DNA of 64,000 nucleotides from Nonlabens antarcticus (GTDB lineage Bacteria; Bacteroidota; Bacteroidia; Flavobacteriales; Flavobacteriaceae): NCBI RefSeq assembly GCF_015356755.1, contig NZ_JADFCO010000066.1, positions 744,001 to 808,000 of the forward strand, read 5' to 3'. Shown piece by piece: positions 35,029 to 44,830 of this stretch (position 1 is its first letter; each line of letters starts with the position of its first letter). The notes under the pieces were generated by a model. It saw only the letters and a program-made list of their open reading frames with translations, ran no database searches and was not told where the DNA came from. The position numbers and the translations under genes were made by a program.

Positions 35029-36183
35029 ATGAAAAAAACGATACTACTACTTTTTATAATTTTTGGTTTAAATTCTATTAGAGCTCAGGTTGAGAAGAGT
35101 GTTTACGAGTTAAACAACATAAAGGATCTTATTACTGATGATGTTAAAGCAATTCTAGACACCAGATTAAATGATAAAAAAGTAGTCTTCTTGGGAGAAT
35201 CAAATCATTATTTCGGTTCTGATTTGTTGGCTAAAACAGAATTTGTCAAGTATCTCGTTTTAGAAGAAGGATACAAAGATATTGCCTTTGAAGCCGATTT
35301 TTTTGGACTTTATTTTGACCACAATAATAATGTGGAGACGAATTTATACGCGTTTTGGTCGCGTTCTGTTCAAGGGAAAGAGCTCTTTGAATTTTTAAGA
35401 GAACATCAAGTCACCATTTGGGGTTTTGACAACCAAATGGGATCTGGTTACACAAATGCAAATTTCACAAATAAACTATCTCAGTTTTTAACGGACAACT
35501 TCATTGTTGTTGATGATAGTTTCATCGAGTTAACGGAGCGTTTTGTCAAGAATAGAAGCGATGCGAATGAAATTGTTGGAGTATCAAACTTGGGGAAACT
35601 AGAGAACGAAATTGAAAAATTACTGAAGAATGAAAAGGTTATTCAAGATCCGTTATGGTATCAATTTTTAGAAAGTTTCAAAAGTGACCTCGTTTTGAAC
35701 TCCACCCATAAAAGCAGCGGAAAAGGAACACCGGTAAGAGATGCACAGATGGCAAAAAATTTAGACTTCCTTGTGCGTACCATGCCTGAAAAAAAGTTTG
35801 TCGTTTGGTTACACAATGCTCACATGATCAAAGATGATTATGGAACCCAGAATGGACAAACTATGGGTTTTCAATTTGTAACTGCAAATCCAGATATTTC
35901 TTATCACGTTGCTTTTTCATCCATTAATATGCCGTACAGAAAGCCTAAATGGATTGCAAGATCAAGTAAAGACAAAGGAAACCTACTGCAATTTTTACCA
36001 TCCACAGAACAGAATTACTTCATTGACTCACAGCAAATTATAAGTAACAATCCTGATTATGGAGAAAAAGAATATGATGGAATGTTTGTAGTTGAAAAGG
36101 ATAAGCTAAAAACAAACTGGTTCCGACATTATGATGCTTTAGTTTTTATTTCTAAAGGTGAAGATGTAACATTCAAAGAGTAA
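35029..36183 (+). CDS. Exported erythromycin esterase family protein
   Basis: A 384-aa protein of the erythromycin esterase/TIKI-like superfamily with a signal peptide ending RAQ (residue 20). Family landmarks: VVFLGESNHYFGS with the conserved E and H (about 53-65), YKDIAFEADFFG, WGFDNQ, VRDAQMAKNLDFLV and KFVVWLHNAHMIKD carrying further conserved histidines. EreA/EreB open the macrolactone ring of erythromycin, but most members in environmental Bacteroidota have other, unknown substrates, so resistance should not be assumed. Monocistronic with a terminator at about 36206-36245. Confidence 0.85.
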   Translation: MKKTILLLFIIFGLNSIRAQVEKSVYELNNIKDLITDDVKAILDTRLNDKKVVFLGESNHYFGSDLLAKTEFVKYLVLEEGYKDIAFEADFFGLYFDHNNNVETNLYAFWSRSVQGKELFEFLREHQVTIWGFDNQMGSGYTNANFTNKLSQFLTDNFIVVDDSFIELTERFVKNRSDANEIVGVSNLGKLENEIEKLLKNEKVIQDPLWYQFLESFKSDLVLNSTHKSSGKGTPVRDAQMAKNLDFLVRTMPEKKFVVWLHNAHMIKDDYGTQNGQTMGFQFVTANPDISYHVAFSSINMPYRKPKWIARSSKDKGNLLQFLPSTEQNYFIDSQQIISNNPDYGEKEYDGMFVVEKDKLKTNWFRHYDALVFISKGEDVTFKE

Positions 36184-36205
36184 ATATTTTTGATGAAAAT
36201 TATGA

Positions 36206-36245
36206 TAAGCCTCTATAAAGCAATGCTTTTTAGGGGCTTTTAATT
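36206..36245 (+). terminator. Terminator after the esterase-like gene
   Basis: agcctct (36208-36214) pairs with aggggct (36232-36238) allowing G-T pairs, with an inner aaagcaatgcttt hairpin and a T-rich tail. Confidence 0.7.
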
Positions 36246-36316
36246 TGTAAACCTGGATCGAATTTTAAAGCGAGATGAACAATGTTGCATTGAAAGCTTT
36301 TGACAGTTATTTAGAC

Positions 36317-36324
36317 TAATTTTG
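36317..36324 (+). promoter_or_regulatory. Promoter -7 element TAATTTTG
   Basis: Matches TAnnTTTG, 24 nt upstream of the ATG at 36349. It overlaps the upstream in-frame TTG at 36322, which is therefore rejected as a start. Confidence 0.6.
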
Positions 36325-36348
36325 CAGCCCGCTAGCCAAATAGCTTTC

Positions 36349-37116
36349 ATGTCTAAACTTCCACCTCAATATAAATTTCTTGATCTCTCTGATTATGGAC
36401 GACCTGGTGGGAAATTGATTGCAAACGCATTGCAGGAAACCCGCTTCACTCCTATTCACGTCACCCTACTTTTTGTAGTCAGTGGATTTATTGCCATTTA
36501 TTGCATAATGAATGGTTATTATATTCAAGCTGCGTTCTTTCTTGTCTTGAAATCAGTTATTGATGCTGCAGATGGGGAACTTGCTAGACTTAAGAAAACA
36601 CCTTCTTATGTAGGACGCTATCTAGATTCAGTTTGTGACTTATTGCTCAATCTACTTTTCTTGATCAGTATTATGATCGTTACTGACGCTAGTGCGGTGG
36701 TTACCTTTTTAGCTTTTATTGGTTTGCAACTTCAAGGGACATTGTACAATTATTATTATGTCATTCTACGCAATAATGTTGACGGTGATTCCACCAGTCG
36801 TGTTAGAGAGAATACGACTCCCAAAGCACTGCCAGGAGAAAGTCAACAAGCTGTAAATATTTTATACAAAACCTACATCAGTCTTTACGGGATATTTGAT
36901 GTGATTATTTACTACCTCGATAAAAATGCACATCGCAGCAAACCGTTTCCTAGTTGGTTTATGACAATCCTTTCCGTTTATGGATTGGGGTTTCAATTGT
37001 TGATTATAGCCATTTTATTGATTACCGGACTTGAACAATGGATTATTCCCACCATACTGATAATGTCCTTATTTATTCCAGTGTTTATAGGAATACGCAA
37101 GTTGCTTTTAAAGTAG
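36349..37116 (+). CDS. CDP-alcohol phosphatidyltransferase family protein
   Basis: A 255-aa membrane enzyme that swaps CMP of a CDP-activated alcohol for another alcohol, as in phospholipid synthesis. The catalytic signature DG(x)2AR(x)8G(x)3D(x)3D is complete: D75 G76, A79 R80, G89, D93, D97, preceded by D72. About six hydrophobic helices. The ATG at 36349 gives MSKLPPQYKFLDL. The exact product (phosphatidylglycerophosphate, inositol-type or archaetidyl-like lipid) cannot be told; it lacks neighbours of lipid synthesis. Confidence 0.88.
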   Translation: MSKLPPQYKFLDLSDYGRPGGKLIANALQETRFTPIHVTLLFVVSGFIAIYCIMNGYYIQAAFFLVLKSVIDAADGELARLKKTPSYVGRYLDSVCDLLLNLLFLISIMIVTDASAVVTFLAFIGLQLQGTLYNYYYVILRNNVDGDSTSRVRENTTPKALPGESQQAVNILYKTYISLYGIFDVIIYYLDKNAHRSKPFPSWFMTILSVYGLGFQLLIIAILLITGLEQWIIPTILIMSLFIPVFIGIRKLLLK

Positions 37117-37118
37117 TT

Positions 37119-38432
37119 TTAATCTTTTAGAGCCTCTTTAAGCTTAGGTACTCGAGCTAATAAGATAATTCCAAGAATAAAAAATACGACTAGAAAAAGT
37201 ATGCTACTGCGCATGGACCCAGATATTTCTCCTACAATAGCAAAAATCAACATCCCGAATACAATACCGATTTTTTCAGCCACATCAAAGAAACTGAAAT
37301 AAGATGCGGTATCCTTACTTTCCTCAGGAATCATTTTGGAATAGGTACTGCGGGATAACGATTGGATCGACCCCATAACAAATCCTACAAAGCCAGCGGT
37401 AATGTAAAACTGGATAGGAGTCGTCACAAAATATCCATAGATACACACGCAAGCCCATACGATGTTGATGCCTATCAGAACCTTGATATTTCCATGCTTT
37501 CGCGAAAGCGAACTAGCGACAAAAGCTCCTACAATAGCGACAAGTTGTATGAGTAAAATGGAAATGATCAATCCCATGCTCGCACCATCGTCACCCCAAT
37601 TCACTTCTTCAGTACCAAAATAAATAGCTACAAGCATCACAGTTTGCACCGCCATACTGTAAACGAAAAACGCTCCTAAATAACGTTTCATTTGTTTATT
37701 ATCTCCCAGCTGATTCCAGATTTTTTTAAGCTCTGTAAAACCATTCGTAAAAATATTTCGAACCTCGTCAGTGTTCTTTTTAGTTCCTGAAGGTAAATAG
37801 GCATAAGTGTACTGCGCAAAACCGATCCACCACACTCCTACTAGAATAAAAGAAATTTGAATAGGTAATTTTTCACTTTCAAAAAAACCGCCTTCAATCA
37901 ATATGAGACAAATCACTAATAAAATCACGCTTCCTATATAACCCATTGAAAAGCCACGAGCACTCAATTTATCCTGCTGTTCTGGAAAAGCAACATCTGG
38001 TAAATAAGAATTATAAAAAACTAGGGAACCCCAGAAACCAACTAAAGCCAACAAATAAACTAATAAACTAATCCACAAATAATCAAAACTGAAGAACGCC
38101 AATGCGATGCTACAAGTTCCTCCTAAATAGCAAAAGAACTGCAATAAATATTTCTTTTTACCAGAGTAGTCAGCAACGCCCGAAAGAATAGGAGAAATAA
38201 TACTGACTATTAAAAATGCCACAGCTGTGGTAAGAATAATGATAGTTTCATTATTCATATTCACAAAAATATCTGGTACATTTCCCGTTTTGTACGCACT
38301 CTTACTGATTGCGCTATAATAAATGGGAAAAATTGCAGTGGCAATAACTAGTGAATAAACGGAGTTTGCCCAGTCGTAGAATGCCCAGGCAGTCATTAAC
38401 TTTTTGTGACCTTTAGGGTAAGTTTTTTGCAT
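37119..38432 (-). CDS. MFS transporter of the UMF1/Atg22-like family
   Basis: A 437-aa, 12-helix major facilitator with the UMF1 signature AFYDWANSVYSLVIATAIFPIYY at the N-terminus (about residues 17-39) and a QSLSRSTYSKMIPEESKDTASYFSFFDV loop. Substrate unknown. A 15-of-16 match to the palindrome lies inside the gene (37495-37510), here read in a different frame (S-L-S-R-K-H). The ATG sits directly after the T-run of a hairpin (38437-38459), leaving no room for a conventional ribosome-binding site. The gene ends 2 nt from the convergent CDP-alcohol transferase. Confidence 0.88.
   Translation of the reverse strand: MQKTYPKGHKKLMTAWAFYDWANSVYSLVIATAIFPIYYSAISKSAYKTGNVPDIFVNMNNETIIILTTAVAFLIVSIISPILSGVADYSGKKKYLLQFFCYLGGTCSIALAFFSFDYLWISLLVYLLALVGFWGSLVFYNSYLPDVAFPEQQDKLSARGFSMGYIGSVILLVICLILIEGGFFESEKLPIQISFILVGVWWIGFAQYTYAYLPSGTKKNTDEVRNIFTNGFTELKKIWNQLGDNKQMKRYLGAFFVYSMAVQTVMLVAIYFGTEEVNWGDDGASMGLIISILLIQLVAIVGAFVASSLSRKHGNIKVLIGINIVWACVCIYGYFVTTPIQFYITAGFVGFVMGSIQSLSRSTYSKMIPEESKDTASYFSFFDVAEKIGIVFGMLIFAIVGEISGSMRSSILFLVVFFILGIILLARVPKLKEALKD
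37495..37510. repeat. 16-bp palindrome, one-base variant inside the MFS gene
   Basis: TGCTTTCGCGAAAGCG, 15 of 16 matches. The reading frame differs from the AFAKA frame used in aroC, purL and katG. Confidence 0.85.
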
Positions 38433-38460
38433 AAAAAAAGGGTTCTTGAAGAACCCTTTA
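38433..38460 (-). terminator. Hairpin between the M48 protease gene and the MFS start codon
   Basis: aaagggttc (38437-38445) pairs perfectly with gaacccttt (38451-38459). On the minus strand it is followed by seven T and then at once by the MFS ATG. It looks like the terminator of the M48 gene but may also act as an attenuator for the MFS gene. Confidence 0.8.
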
Positions 38461-38480
38461 AAAGTATGTTTTTGAAATGA

Positions 38481-39296
38481 CTATTTGAAACTAGTCACAC
38501 CATATTTTGCAGCTTCAGCTCTCGCTTGTGGTGCGATTTTTTGAAGGTTAGCAATACGGGACGCATTTGAAGGGTGTGTACTTGCAAATTCTGGCGGAGC
38601 CTGTCCACCACGAGCAGCCATACGCTTCCATAACTCTGCTCCCTCATCTGGATTATACCCAGCAATCGCAGTAAGGTACAATCCTATTTGATCTGCTTCT
38701 GTTTCATGTGATCTGGAAAAAGGCAGCAATACACCATATTGAGATCCCAATCCATAAGCTTGTCCTAAAATAGCTTGAGTAGATTCACTTTGACCGCTCC
38801 CAGCAACTGCAACACCTACAGCTCCTAAAGCTTGTAATTGACCAGCACTCATACGTTGAGCACCGTGATCTGCTAGAGCATGGGCAACTTCATGACCCAT
38901 AACAACAGCTACACCTCTATCTGTCTGGCAAATAGGCATAATTCCAGTATAAAAAACAATTTTACCACCTGGCATACAGAAGGCATTTACATTTTCATCC
39001 TGGACTAGGTTATATTCCCACTCATATCCATTTAGATATTGTTGTTCACCTAGAGCATTCAACCACTTTTCTGCTGCTACTTTAATATTAGCACCTACGT
39101 TGTTAATCGTACGAGCATCTGCGGTTCCTTTGACTACTTTATTTTCAGTAAGGAATTCATCGTATTGGGCAAATGCCGTTGGAAATATTGAGCTGTTAGA
39201 AACAAAATTCAAGGTTTTTTTTCCTGTAAAGACATTTGTTTTACAAGAAAAAAGCAGGAAAGCTACTGCGATAAATAATATGCGTGTGATTTTCAT
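38481..39296 (-). CDS. M48 family zinc metalloprotease, lipoprotein
   Basis: A 271-aa peptidase of the LoiP/YcaL/BepA-like M48 group, anchored as a lipoprotein (lipobox cysteine at residue 18). The zinc site HEVAH is at 135-139, with the third ligand glutamate in SHETEAD. The sequence CMPGGKIVFYTGIMPIC precedes the HExxH helix as usual. Such proteases check outer-membrane protein assembly in the periplasm. The gene lies 9 nt downstream of ytxJ, so both are one operon, followed by a hairpin terminator. Confidence 0.9.
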   Translation of the reverse strand: MKITRILFIAVAFLLFSCKTNVFTGKKTLNFVSNSSIFPTAFAQYDEFLTENKVVKGTADARTINNVGANIKVAAEKWLNALGEQQYLNGYEWEYNLVQDENVNAFCMPGGKIVFYTGIMPICQTDRGVAVVMGHEVAHALADHGAQRMSAGQLQALGAVGVAVAGSGQSESTQAILGQAYGLGSQYGVLLPFSRSHETEADQIGLYLTAIAGYNPDEGAELWKRMAARGGQAPPEFASTHPSNASRIANLQKIAPQARAEAAKYGVTSFK

Positions 39297-39305
39297 AAGG
39301 TTGGT

Positions 39306-39704
39306 TTATTTATTGAGTTGTTGAATTTTTTTAATATCAATACCATGATGACTTTCCGTGTGAATGACCAGACCATCTTTCAATACAATAACTTGAGGAG
39401 ATTGATGCGCGACCTTCAACTCTTCCGCAATTGCATTACTGACATCTCTATTATTCAAAAGATCCAATAGGTAATAGGTTACATTTTGATTAAGCTCTTC
39501 ATAGTTGCGTTCAAAATTATTTAACGCCATCCTGGAAATCCCACATCTTGTGCTGTGCTTAAAGATTACCTTAGTAGTCAATTTTGAATTCTTAACCAGA
39601 TTATGCAGCTGGTCCACAGACTCAAGTGACTCCCATTTTATACCTTTTATTTCATCCTTAGCGATATCGCGCTGAGGTTTAAATAACTTATCCATGATAC
39701 CCAT
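39306..39704 (-). CDS. ytxJ: Bacillithiol system redox-active protein YtxJ
   Basis: A 132-aa thioredoxin-fold protein with a single active-site cysteine (C54) in KHSTRCGISRMAL, the hallmark of YtxJ, proposed to act as a bacilliredoxin-like monothiol protein that removes bacillithiol from proteins. Start is the ATG at 39704 (or 39695); longer frames run through the promoter element TATATTTG (39727-39734) and are rejected. It implies that the organism makes bacillithiol, as many Bacteroidota do. First gene of the operon with the M48 lipoprotein protease. Confidence 0.88.
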   Translation of the reverse strand: MGIMDKLFKPQRDIAKDEIKGIKWESLESVDQLHNLVKNSKLTTKVIFKHSTRCGISRMALNNFERNYEELNQNVTYYLLDLLNNRDVSNAIAEELKVAHQSPQVIVLKDGLVIHTESHHGIDIKKIQQLNK

Positions 39705-39726
39705 AATTGATTCGTTTTGAACCCTG

Positions 39727-39734
39727 CAAATATA
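39727..39734 (-). promoter_or_regulatory. ytxJ promoter -7 element TATATTTG
   Basis: Matches TAnnTTTG on the minus strand, 22 nt upstream of the ATG at 39704. It sets the short start for ytxJ. Confidence 0.6.
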
Positions 39735-39774
39735 ATAGGTATTCATAAGTAAAAGTACTAAGAGTTTAACAATA

Positions 39775-39787
39775 TGACAATATGTCT
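39775..39787. promoter_or_regulatory. Candidate stress dyad upstream of clpB (TGACA-ATA-TGTCT)
   Basis: An inverted repeat of the form TGACA-N3-TGTC, 80 nt upstream of the clpB ATG. A near-identical dyad lies 78 nt upstream of dnaK (52580-52592). Confidence 0.4.
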
Positions 39788-39867
39788 GATTATAAACGAT
39801 TATCGCATGACTTATTGGCAAATTTGAAATTGGTATATACTTTGACTTCTTAAATAAAACATAACAG

Positions 39868-42477
39868 ATGAACATAAACAAACTTACCATAAAATCGCAG
39901 GAAGCGCTTCAACAGGCGCAGCAACTTGCACAAGAATTAGGACATCAAATCATTGAGAATGCGCACCTCTTTAAAGCTATCTCAAAAATCGATGAAAATG
40001 TTTTGCCTTTTATTTTCAAGAAGCTCAACATTAGTTTGAGTCTTGTAAATCAGCTAGTCGACAGTCAGATTAGTTCATTACCTAAAGTGGAAGGCGGCGA
40101 CCTTCAATTTTCTAGAGAGTCGAGTCGTGATATTAACAACGCAATTTCTCTGGCATCAAAAATGGGAGATGAATATGTATCAATTGAGCATTTATTACTC
40201 AGCATATTTGACGGCAAGTCAAAAACTGCACAGATCTTAAAAGATCAAGGCATGAGTAAAAAAGAGCTGGAAAAAGCGATGTATGAATTGCGACAAGGCG
40301 ATAAGGTAACCTCTCAAAGCGCAGAAGAAACCTACAACAGTTTAAATAAATATGCTAAGAACTTAAATGAACTTGCAGATCAAGGAAAGCTGGATCCAGT
40401 TATAGGTCGAGATGAGGAGATCCGCAGGATATTGCAAATTCTTTCTAGAAGAACTAAGAATAACCCGATGTTAGTCGGAGAACCCGGAGTTGGAAAAACA
40501 GCAATTGCAGAAGGACTTGCACACCGTATAGTCGCTGGAGATATTCCAGAAAATTTAAAAAACAAACAGATTTACTCCCTAGATATGGGAGCATTAATTG
40601 CTGGAGCAAAATTCAAGGGAGAATTTGAAGAACGACTGAAGGCAGTCGTTAAAGAAGTGACCTCCAGCGATGGGAACATCGTTCTTTTTATTGATGAGAT
40701 TCATACATTAGTAGGTGCGGGCGGTGGTGAAGGCGCCATGGATGCCGCAAATATTTTAAAACCAGCACTCGCTAGAGGAGAATTGAGAGCTATAGGAGCG
40801 ACTACTCTTGATGAATACCAGAAATATTTTGAAAAAGACAAAGCGCTAGAGCGTCGATTCCAAAAAGTAATGGTGAACGAGCCAGATACGGAAAGCGCTA
40901 TCTCCATATTGAGAGGTATAAAAGATAAATATGAACACCACCATAAAGTGCGCATAAAAGATGATGCTATTATAGGCGCAGTGGAACTTTCGCAGCGTTA
41001 TATTACCAATAGATTTCTTCCTGATAAAGCCATCGACCTAATTGATGAAGCAGCGTCAAAATTGCGCATGGAAATCAATTCTAAGCCAGAAGAACTGGAC
41101 GTACTCGATCGTAAAATCATGCAAATCGAGATAGAGATCGAAGCTATCAAACGAGAGAAGGATGAGGTAAAACTAAAGACTTTACGCAGTGATCTGGCAA
41201 ATTTGAAGGAGGAACGCAATGAATTGAATGCGCAGTGGGTGAATGAGAAAGAGCTCGTAGACAGCATTCAAGATGAAAAAACAAACATAGAAAACTTCAA
41301 GCTTGAAGCAGAACGGGCAGAACGTGATGGAGATTATGGAAAGGTGGCGGAGCTGCGTTATGGGAAAATAAAGGAAAGTCAGGTACAGCTGGACAAACTC
41401 CAATTAGAAGCCAACAGTCTGGATAAAACGAAATCACTTATTCAGGAAGAAGTGACTTATGATGACATCGCAGAAGTGGTGGCTAAATGGACGGGAATTC
41501 CAGTTACTAAAATGCTACAAAGCGAGCGTGATAAATTATTGAGACTGGAAGATGAGCTTCACAAACGTGTGGTAGGTCAGGAAGAAGCTATTGTTGCCGT
41601 GAGCGATGCCGTACGTAGAAGTCGCGCTGGTTTGCAAGATCAAAAAAAACCAGTCGGCTCCTTTTTATTCTTGGGAACTACCGGAGTTGGTAAAACAGAG
41701 TTGGCCAAAGCGCTGGCAGAATACCTCTTCAACGATGATAATGCCATGACACGCATTGACATGAGCGAATATCAAGAAAGACACAGCGTGAGTCGACTGG
41801 TAGGTGCGCCTCCAGGATATGTAGGATACGATGAAGGAGGACAACTTACAGAAGCGGTACGACGCAAACCTTACTCCGTTATATTGCTGGACGAGATTGA
41901 AAAAGCGCACCCAGATACCTTTAATATATTGTTACAAGTCCTCGATGAAGGACGATTAACCGACAATAAAGGCCGAGTAGCTGACTTTAAAAATACGATT
42001 ATCATTATGACCTCAAATATGGGAGCTGATGGTATACAAGAGAGCTTTGAAAACTTCAAAGGTGATCTTGAAAGTACGATGGAAGCTGCTAAAGTCGAGG
42101 TTTTAGCCGCTCTCAAACAACGCGTTAGACCCGAGTTTATCAACCGGATCGATGATATTGTGATGTTCACTCCATTGAGTCAAGAGAATATTAAACAAGT
42201 GGTAAGACTACAGTTAAAAGGTGTGACAAAAATGTTATCACAACAGGGAATTATTGTTGATACCACAGAACAGGCGGTAGATTTACTGGCACAATTAGGT
42301 TATGAGCCGCAATATGGAGCGCGACCTGTCAAGAGAATCATTCAAAAGCAGATTCTGAACGAACTTTCTAAAAAAATCCTTTCTGGAAATGTATCTTCAG
42401 AAGATGTAATATTGATTGATACCTTTGAGGATCAGATTGTTTTTAGAAATGAAAACACTGTTGTTGATGTAGATTGA
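39868..42477 (+). CDS. clpB: ATP-dependent disaggregase ClpB
   Basis: AAA+ chaperone that pulls proteins out of aggregates together with DnaK. The 869-aa chain has the Clp-N repeat domain (1-145), the first AAA+ module with Walker A GEPGVGKT (204-211), the long coiled-coil M domain (about 395-530) and the second module with GTTGVGKT (about 604-611) followed by the C-terminal D2-small domain ([14 protein letters not shown]). No ClpP-binding loop is expected or seen. Single gene; a TGACA-N3-TGTCT dyad lies 80 nt upstream. Confidence 0.96.
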   Translation: MNINKLTIKSQEALQQAQQLAQELGHQIIENAHLFKAISKIDENVLPFIFKKLNISLSLVNQLVDSQISSLPKVEGGDLQFSRESSRDINNAISLASKMGDEYVSIEHLLLSIFDGKSKTAQILKDQGMSKKELEKAMYELRQGDKVTSQSAEETYNSLNKYAKNLNELADQGKLDPVIGRDEEIRRILQILSRRTKNNPMLVGEPGVGKTAIAEGLAHRIVAGDIPENLKNKQIYSLDMGALIAGAKFKGEFEERLKAVVKEVTSSDGNIVLFIDEIHTLVGAGGGEGAMDAANILKPALARGELRAIGATTLDEYQKYFEKDKALERRFQKVMVNEPDTESAISILRGIKDKYEHHHKVRIKDDAIIGAVELSQRYITNRFLPDKAIDLIDEAASKLRMEINSKPEELDVLDRKIMQIEIEIEAIKREKDEVKLKTLRSDLANLKEERNELNAQWVNEKELVDSIQDEKTNIENFKLEAERAERDGDYGKVAELRYGKIKESQVQLDKLQLEANSLDKTKSLIQEEVTYDDIAEVVAKWTGIPVTKMLQSERDKLLRLEDELHKRVVGQEEAIVAVSDAVRRSRAGLQDQKKPVGSFLFLGTTGVGKTELAKALAEYLFNDDNAMTRIDMSEYQERHSVSRLVGAPPGYVGYDEGGQLTEAVRRKPYSVILLDEIEKAHPDTFNILLQVLDEGRLTDNKGRVADFKNTIIIMTSNMGADGIQESFENFKGDLESTMEAAKVEVLAALKQRVRPEFINRIDDIVMFTPLSQENIKQVVRLQLKGVTKMLSQQGIIVDTTEQAVDLLAQLGYEPQYGARPVKRIIQKQILNELSKKILSGNVSSEDVILIDTFEDQIVFRNENTVVDVD

Positions 42478-42569
42478 GAAAGGTCCTTAGCTAATTTCCA
42501 CCTGCGATGGATTTAGTTTACGACCTTTTTATCGCAGCTCACCAGTCTAGAATATAAATGAATCCACTG

Positions 42570-42608
42570 ACGAGCCTTTCCTATTTATACCAGGAGAGGC
42601 TTTTCTTT
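42570..42608 (+). terminator. Terminator after clpB
   Basis: agcctttcct pairs with aggagaggct (one G-T pair) and is followed by a T-rich tail. It lies about 95 nt after the clpB stop. Confidence 0.8.
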
Positions 42609-42671
42609 TACATGCAGTAAAATGCTATTACCTAGCAATCCTAAGCTTAATTTGTTAAATGAGTGTTTATT

Positions 42672-42687
42672 CGCTTTCGCGAAAGCG
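42672..42687. repeat. 16-bp palindrome CGCTTTCGCGAAAGCG
   Basis: Perfect copy with symmetric flanks (ATT before, AAT after) between clpB and the acyl-CoA synthetase gene, 85 bp upstream of the start codon. Confidence 0.9.
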
Positions 42688-42772
42688 AATTTATTATCAA
42701 TAGTGATATTCGGATTTTAGCGTTTGGGATATCAAGATCTTTCCTTACTTTGCAATACACAATTATCAAAAT

Positions 42773-44551
42773 ATGCAAATCAAAAGACTTTTTGACTTTC
42801 CATACCACCAGTTGGAAAAATTTCCTAGAAAGGATTCCCTAGTGACTAAAGTTAATGGAAAATGGGTAGAAACTTCAACCCAATCCTTTGTTGACCAGGC
42901 GAGAGCTATATCCCGAGGATTGCTCAAAATGGGGATTAAAAAGGATGATAAAATAGCTTTGATTTCCACGACTAATAGAACGGAATGGAATATCATGGAT
43001 ATAGGAATCATGCAGACTGGCGCGCAGGATGTGCCTATTTATCCTACCATTTCTGAAGATGAATATGCTTATGTTTTGAATCACAGTGAATCAAAGTATG
43101 TGTTTGTATCAGATCAGGAGGTATATGACAAGGTTATGTCTATAAAAGATCAGGTAGCTTCACTTGAAAAGATTTTTAGCTTTGATGAAATTTCTGGTTG
43201 TACCAGCTGGAATGAAGTAAAGGAAACAGGAAAATCTACCGATAATGATGCGGCGCTGGGTGAGATGATGAAGTCCATTCATGAGGATGACCTGGCTACT
43301 TTAATCTACACTTCTGGAACTACTGGCAAACCTAAAGGTGTAATGTTGTCTCATAAAAATATTGCTAGCAACGCTATAAATTCAGAGACTAGATTGCCTA
43401 TTGAACTTGGTAATTCTAAAGCGCTAAGTTTTCTTCCCGTGTGTCATATTTATGAACGAATGCTGCAATATCTGTATATCTATACCGGTAGCGGAATGTA
43501 CTTTGCCGAATCACTAGATACGATATCTGAGAATCTTAAGGAAGTTCAACCTGAGGTTATGAGCGCTGTGCCTCGTCTTCTAGAAAAAGTATATGATAAA
43601 ATTATTGCTAAGGGCGCTGATCTAGACGGTGTAAAAAAGAAATTATTTTTCTGGGCGGTTGAATTAGGTCTGGAATGGGAGCCTTACGGTCAGAATGGCT
43701 GGTGGTATGAAACAAAATTAAAGCTTGCCAAGAAATTAATATTTTCAAAATGGCAAGAAGCTCTAGGTGGAAACCTAAAGGCTATTGCTAGTGGTAGTGC
43801 TGCATTACAACCACGCCTTGCTCGTGTCTTTAATGCCGCAGGTGTTCCTGTGATGGAAGGTTATGGTTTGACAGAAACCAGTCCCGTAGTCTCTGTAAAT
43901 GATATTAGAGATAAAGGATTTAAGATAGGAACCGTAGGTCGCCCGCTTCCACACACAAAAGTTAAGATTGCGAAGGATGGAGAGATTCTAGTAAATGGTC
44001 CACAGCGCATGTTAGGTTACTATAAGGATCAGGAAAAAACCGATGAGGTTCTTGATGCTGATGGATTCTTTCACACTGGTGATATAGGTGAAATTGATGC
44101 TGATGGATTCTTGAAAATTACAGATCGTAAAAAAGAGATGTTCAAAACTTCTGGTGGTAAATATGTTGCACCGCAAATGATTGAAAATATCATGAAGCAA
44201 AGCCGATTCATCGACCAAATAATGGTGATAGGAGAAGGTGAGAAAATGCCAGCTGCATTTATCCAGCCTAACTTTGACTTTTTAGAAGATTGGGCTAAGC
44301 GAAAAGGAATTTCTTTTACAGATCATAAAGACCTTATCAAAAACGATCAGGTGAAAGAGCGCATACAGCAAGAAGTAGATACTCACAATGAGAATTTTGG
44401 TAATTGGGAACGCGTTAAAGTCTTTGAATTAACTCCAGAGGTCTGGTCTATAGAAGATGAGCTCCTCACTCCTACCATGAAATTAAAGCGTAGAAACATT
44501 AAAGAAAAATACATGGATCTTTATAATAAGATCTATCATGAGAAAATCTAA
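42773..44551 (+). CDS. Long-chain fatty acid-CoA ligase (AMP-forming)
   Basis: A 592-aa ANL-superfamily enzyme that activates fatty acids to acyl-CoA through an acyl-adenylate. The P-loop motif IYTSGTTGKPKGVMLSHKN (about residues 178-197), the GYGLTETSPVVSVN adenine motif, and the DGFFHTGDIG hinge with KMFKTSGGKYVAP-type A8 region are complete. The length and LSFLPVCHIYERM motif match the FAA1/FadD15-like group of Bacteroidota. TTACTTTG (42745-42752) is a near match to the -7 element. Single gene with a strong terminator. Confidence 0.92.
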   Translation: MQIKRLFDFPYHQLEKFPRKDSLVTKVNGKWVETSTQSFVDQARAISRGLLKMGIKKDDKIALISTTNRTEWNIMDIGIMQTGAQDVPIYPTISEDEYAYVLNHSESKYVFVSDQEVYDKVMSIKDQVASLEKIFSFDEISGCTSWNEVKETGKSTDNDAALGEMMKSIHEDDLATLIYTSGTTGKPKGVMLSHKNIASNAINSETRLPIELGNSKALSFLPVCHIYERMLQYLYIYTGSGMYFAESLDTISENLKEVQPEVMSAVPRLLEKVYDKIIAKGADLDGVKKKLFFWAVELGLEWEPYGQNGWWYETKLKLAKKLIFSKWQEALGGNLKAIASGSAALQPRLARVFNAAGVPVMEGYGLTETSPVVSVNDIRDKGFKIGTVGRPLPHTKVKIAKDGEILVNGPQRMLGYYKDQEKTDEVLDADGFFHTGDIGEIDADGFLKITDRKKEMFKTSGGKYVAPQMIENIMKQSRFIDQIMVIGEGEKMPAAFIQPNFDFLEDWAKRKGISFTDHKDLIKNDQVKERIQQEVDTHNENFGNWERVKVFELTPEVWSIEDELLTPTMKLKRRNIKEKYMDLYNKIYHEKI

Positions 44552-44568
44552 ATCTCAATTGTAATTTT

Positions 44569-44602
44569 AAAAAAAGGTCTGCCGTTGGCAGACCTTTTTT
44601 TC
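44569..44602 (+). terminator. Terminator after the fatty acid-CoA ligase gene
   Basis: ggtctgcc (44576-44583) pairs perfectly with ggcagacc (44587-44594) around a 3-nt loop, with A run before and T run after. Confidence 0.93.
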
Positions 44603-44830
44603 GTTTAGCAAGTGTGGTTCTGATCCTGAACTCAATCGTTTATTTTGAATTGGTCTTGTCAAAAAATCGCAATTCATGGACTGTAAACACTTTCTTTTTG
44701 TCAAAACTCAATCATTTTATACCCGTAAATAAAGCAATCTCAATTCAAATGCATTTTTAATTTAAAACGTACATTTGAAATCCAACAGCTGTAAGAATAA
44801 CGCTGATTTGAATACTTTAAAAAATAGCAT

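Noticed and set aside
35029-36183. Reading the erythromycin-esterase-like gene as macrolide resistance
   Set aside because: The family is broad in environmental Bacteroidota and nothing here shows the substrate.
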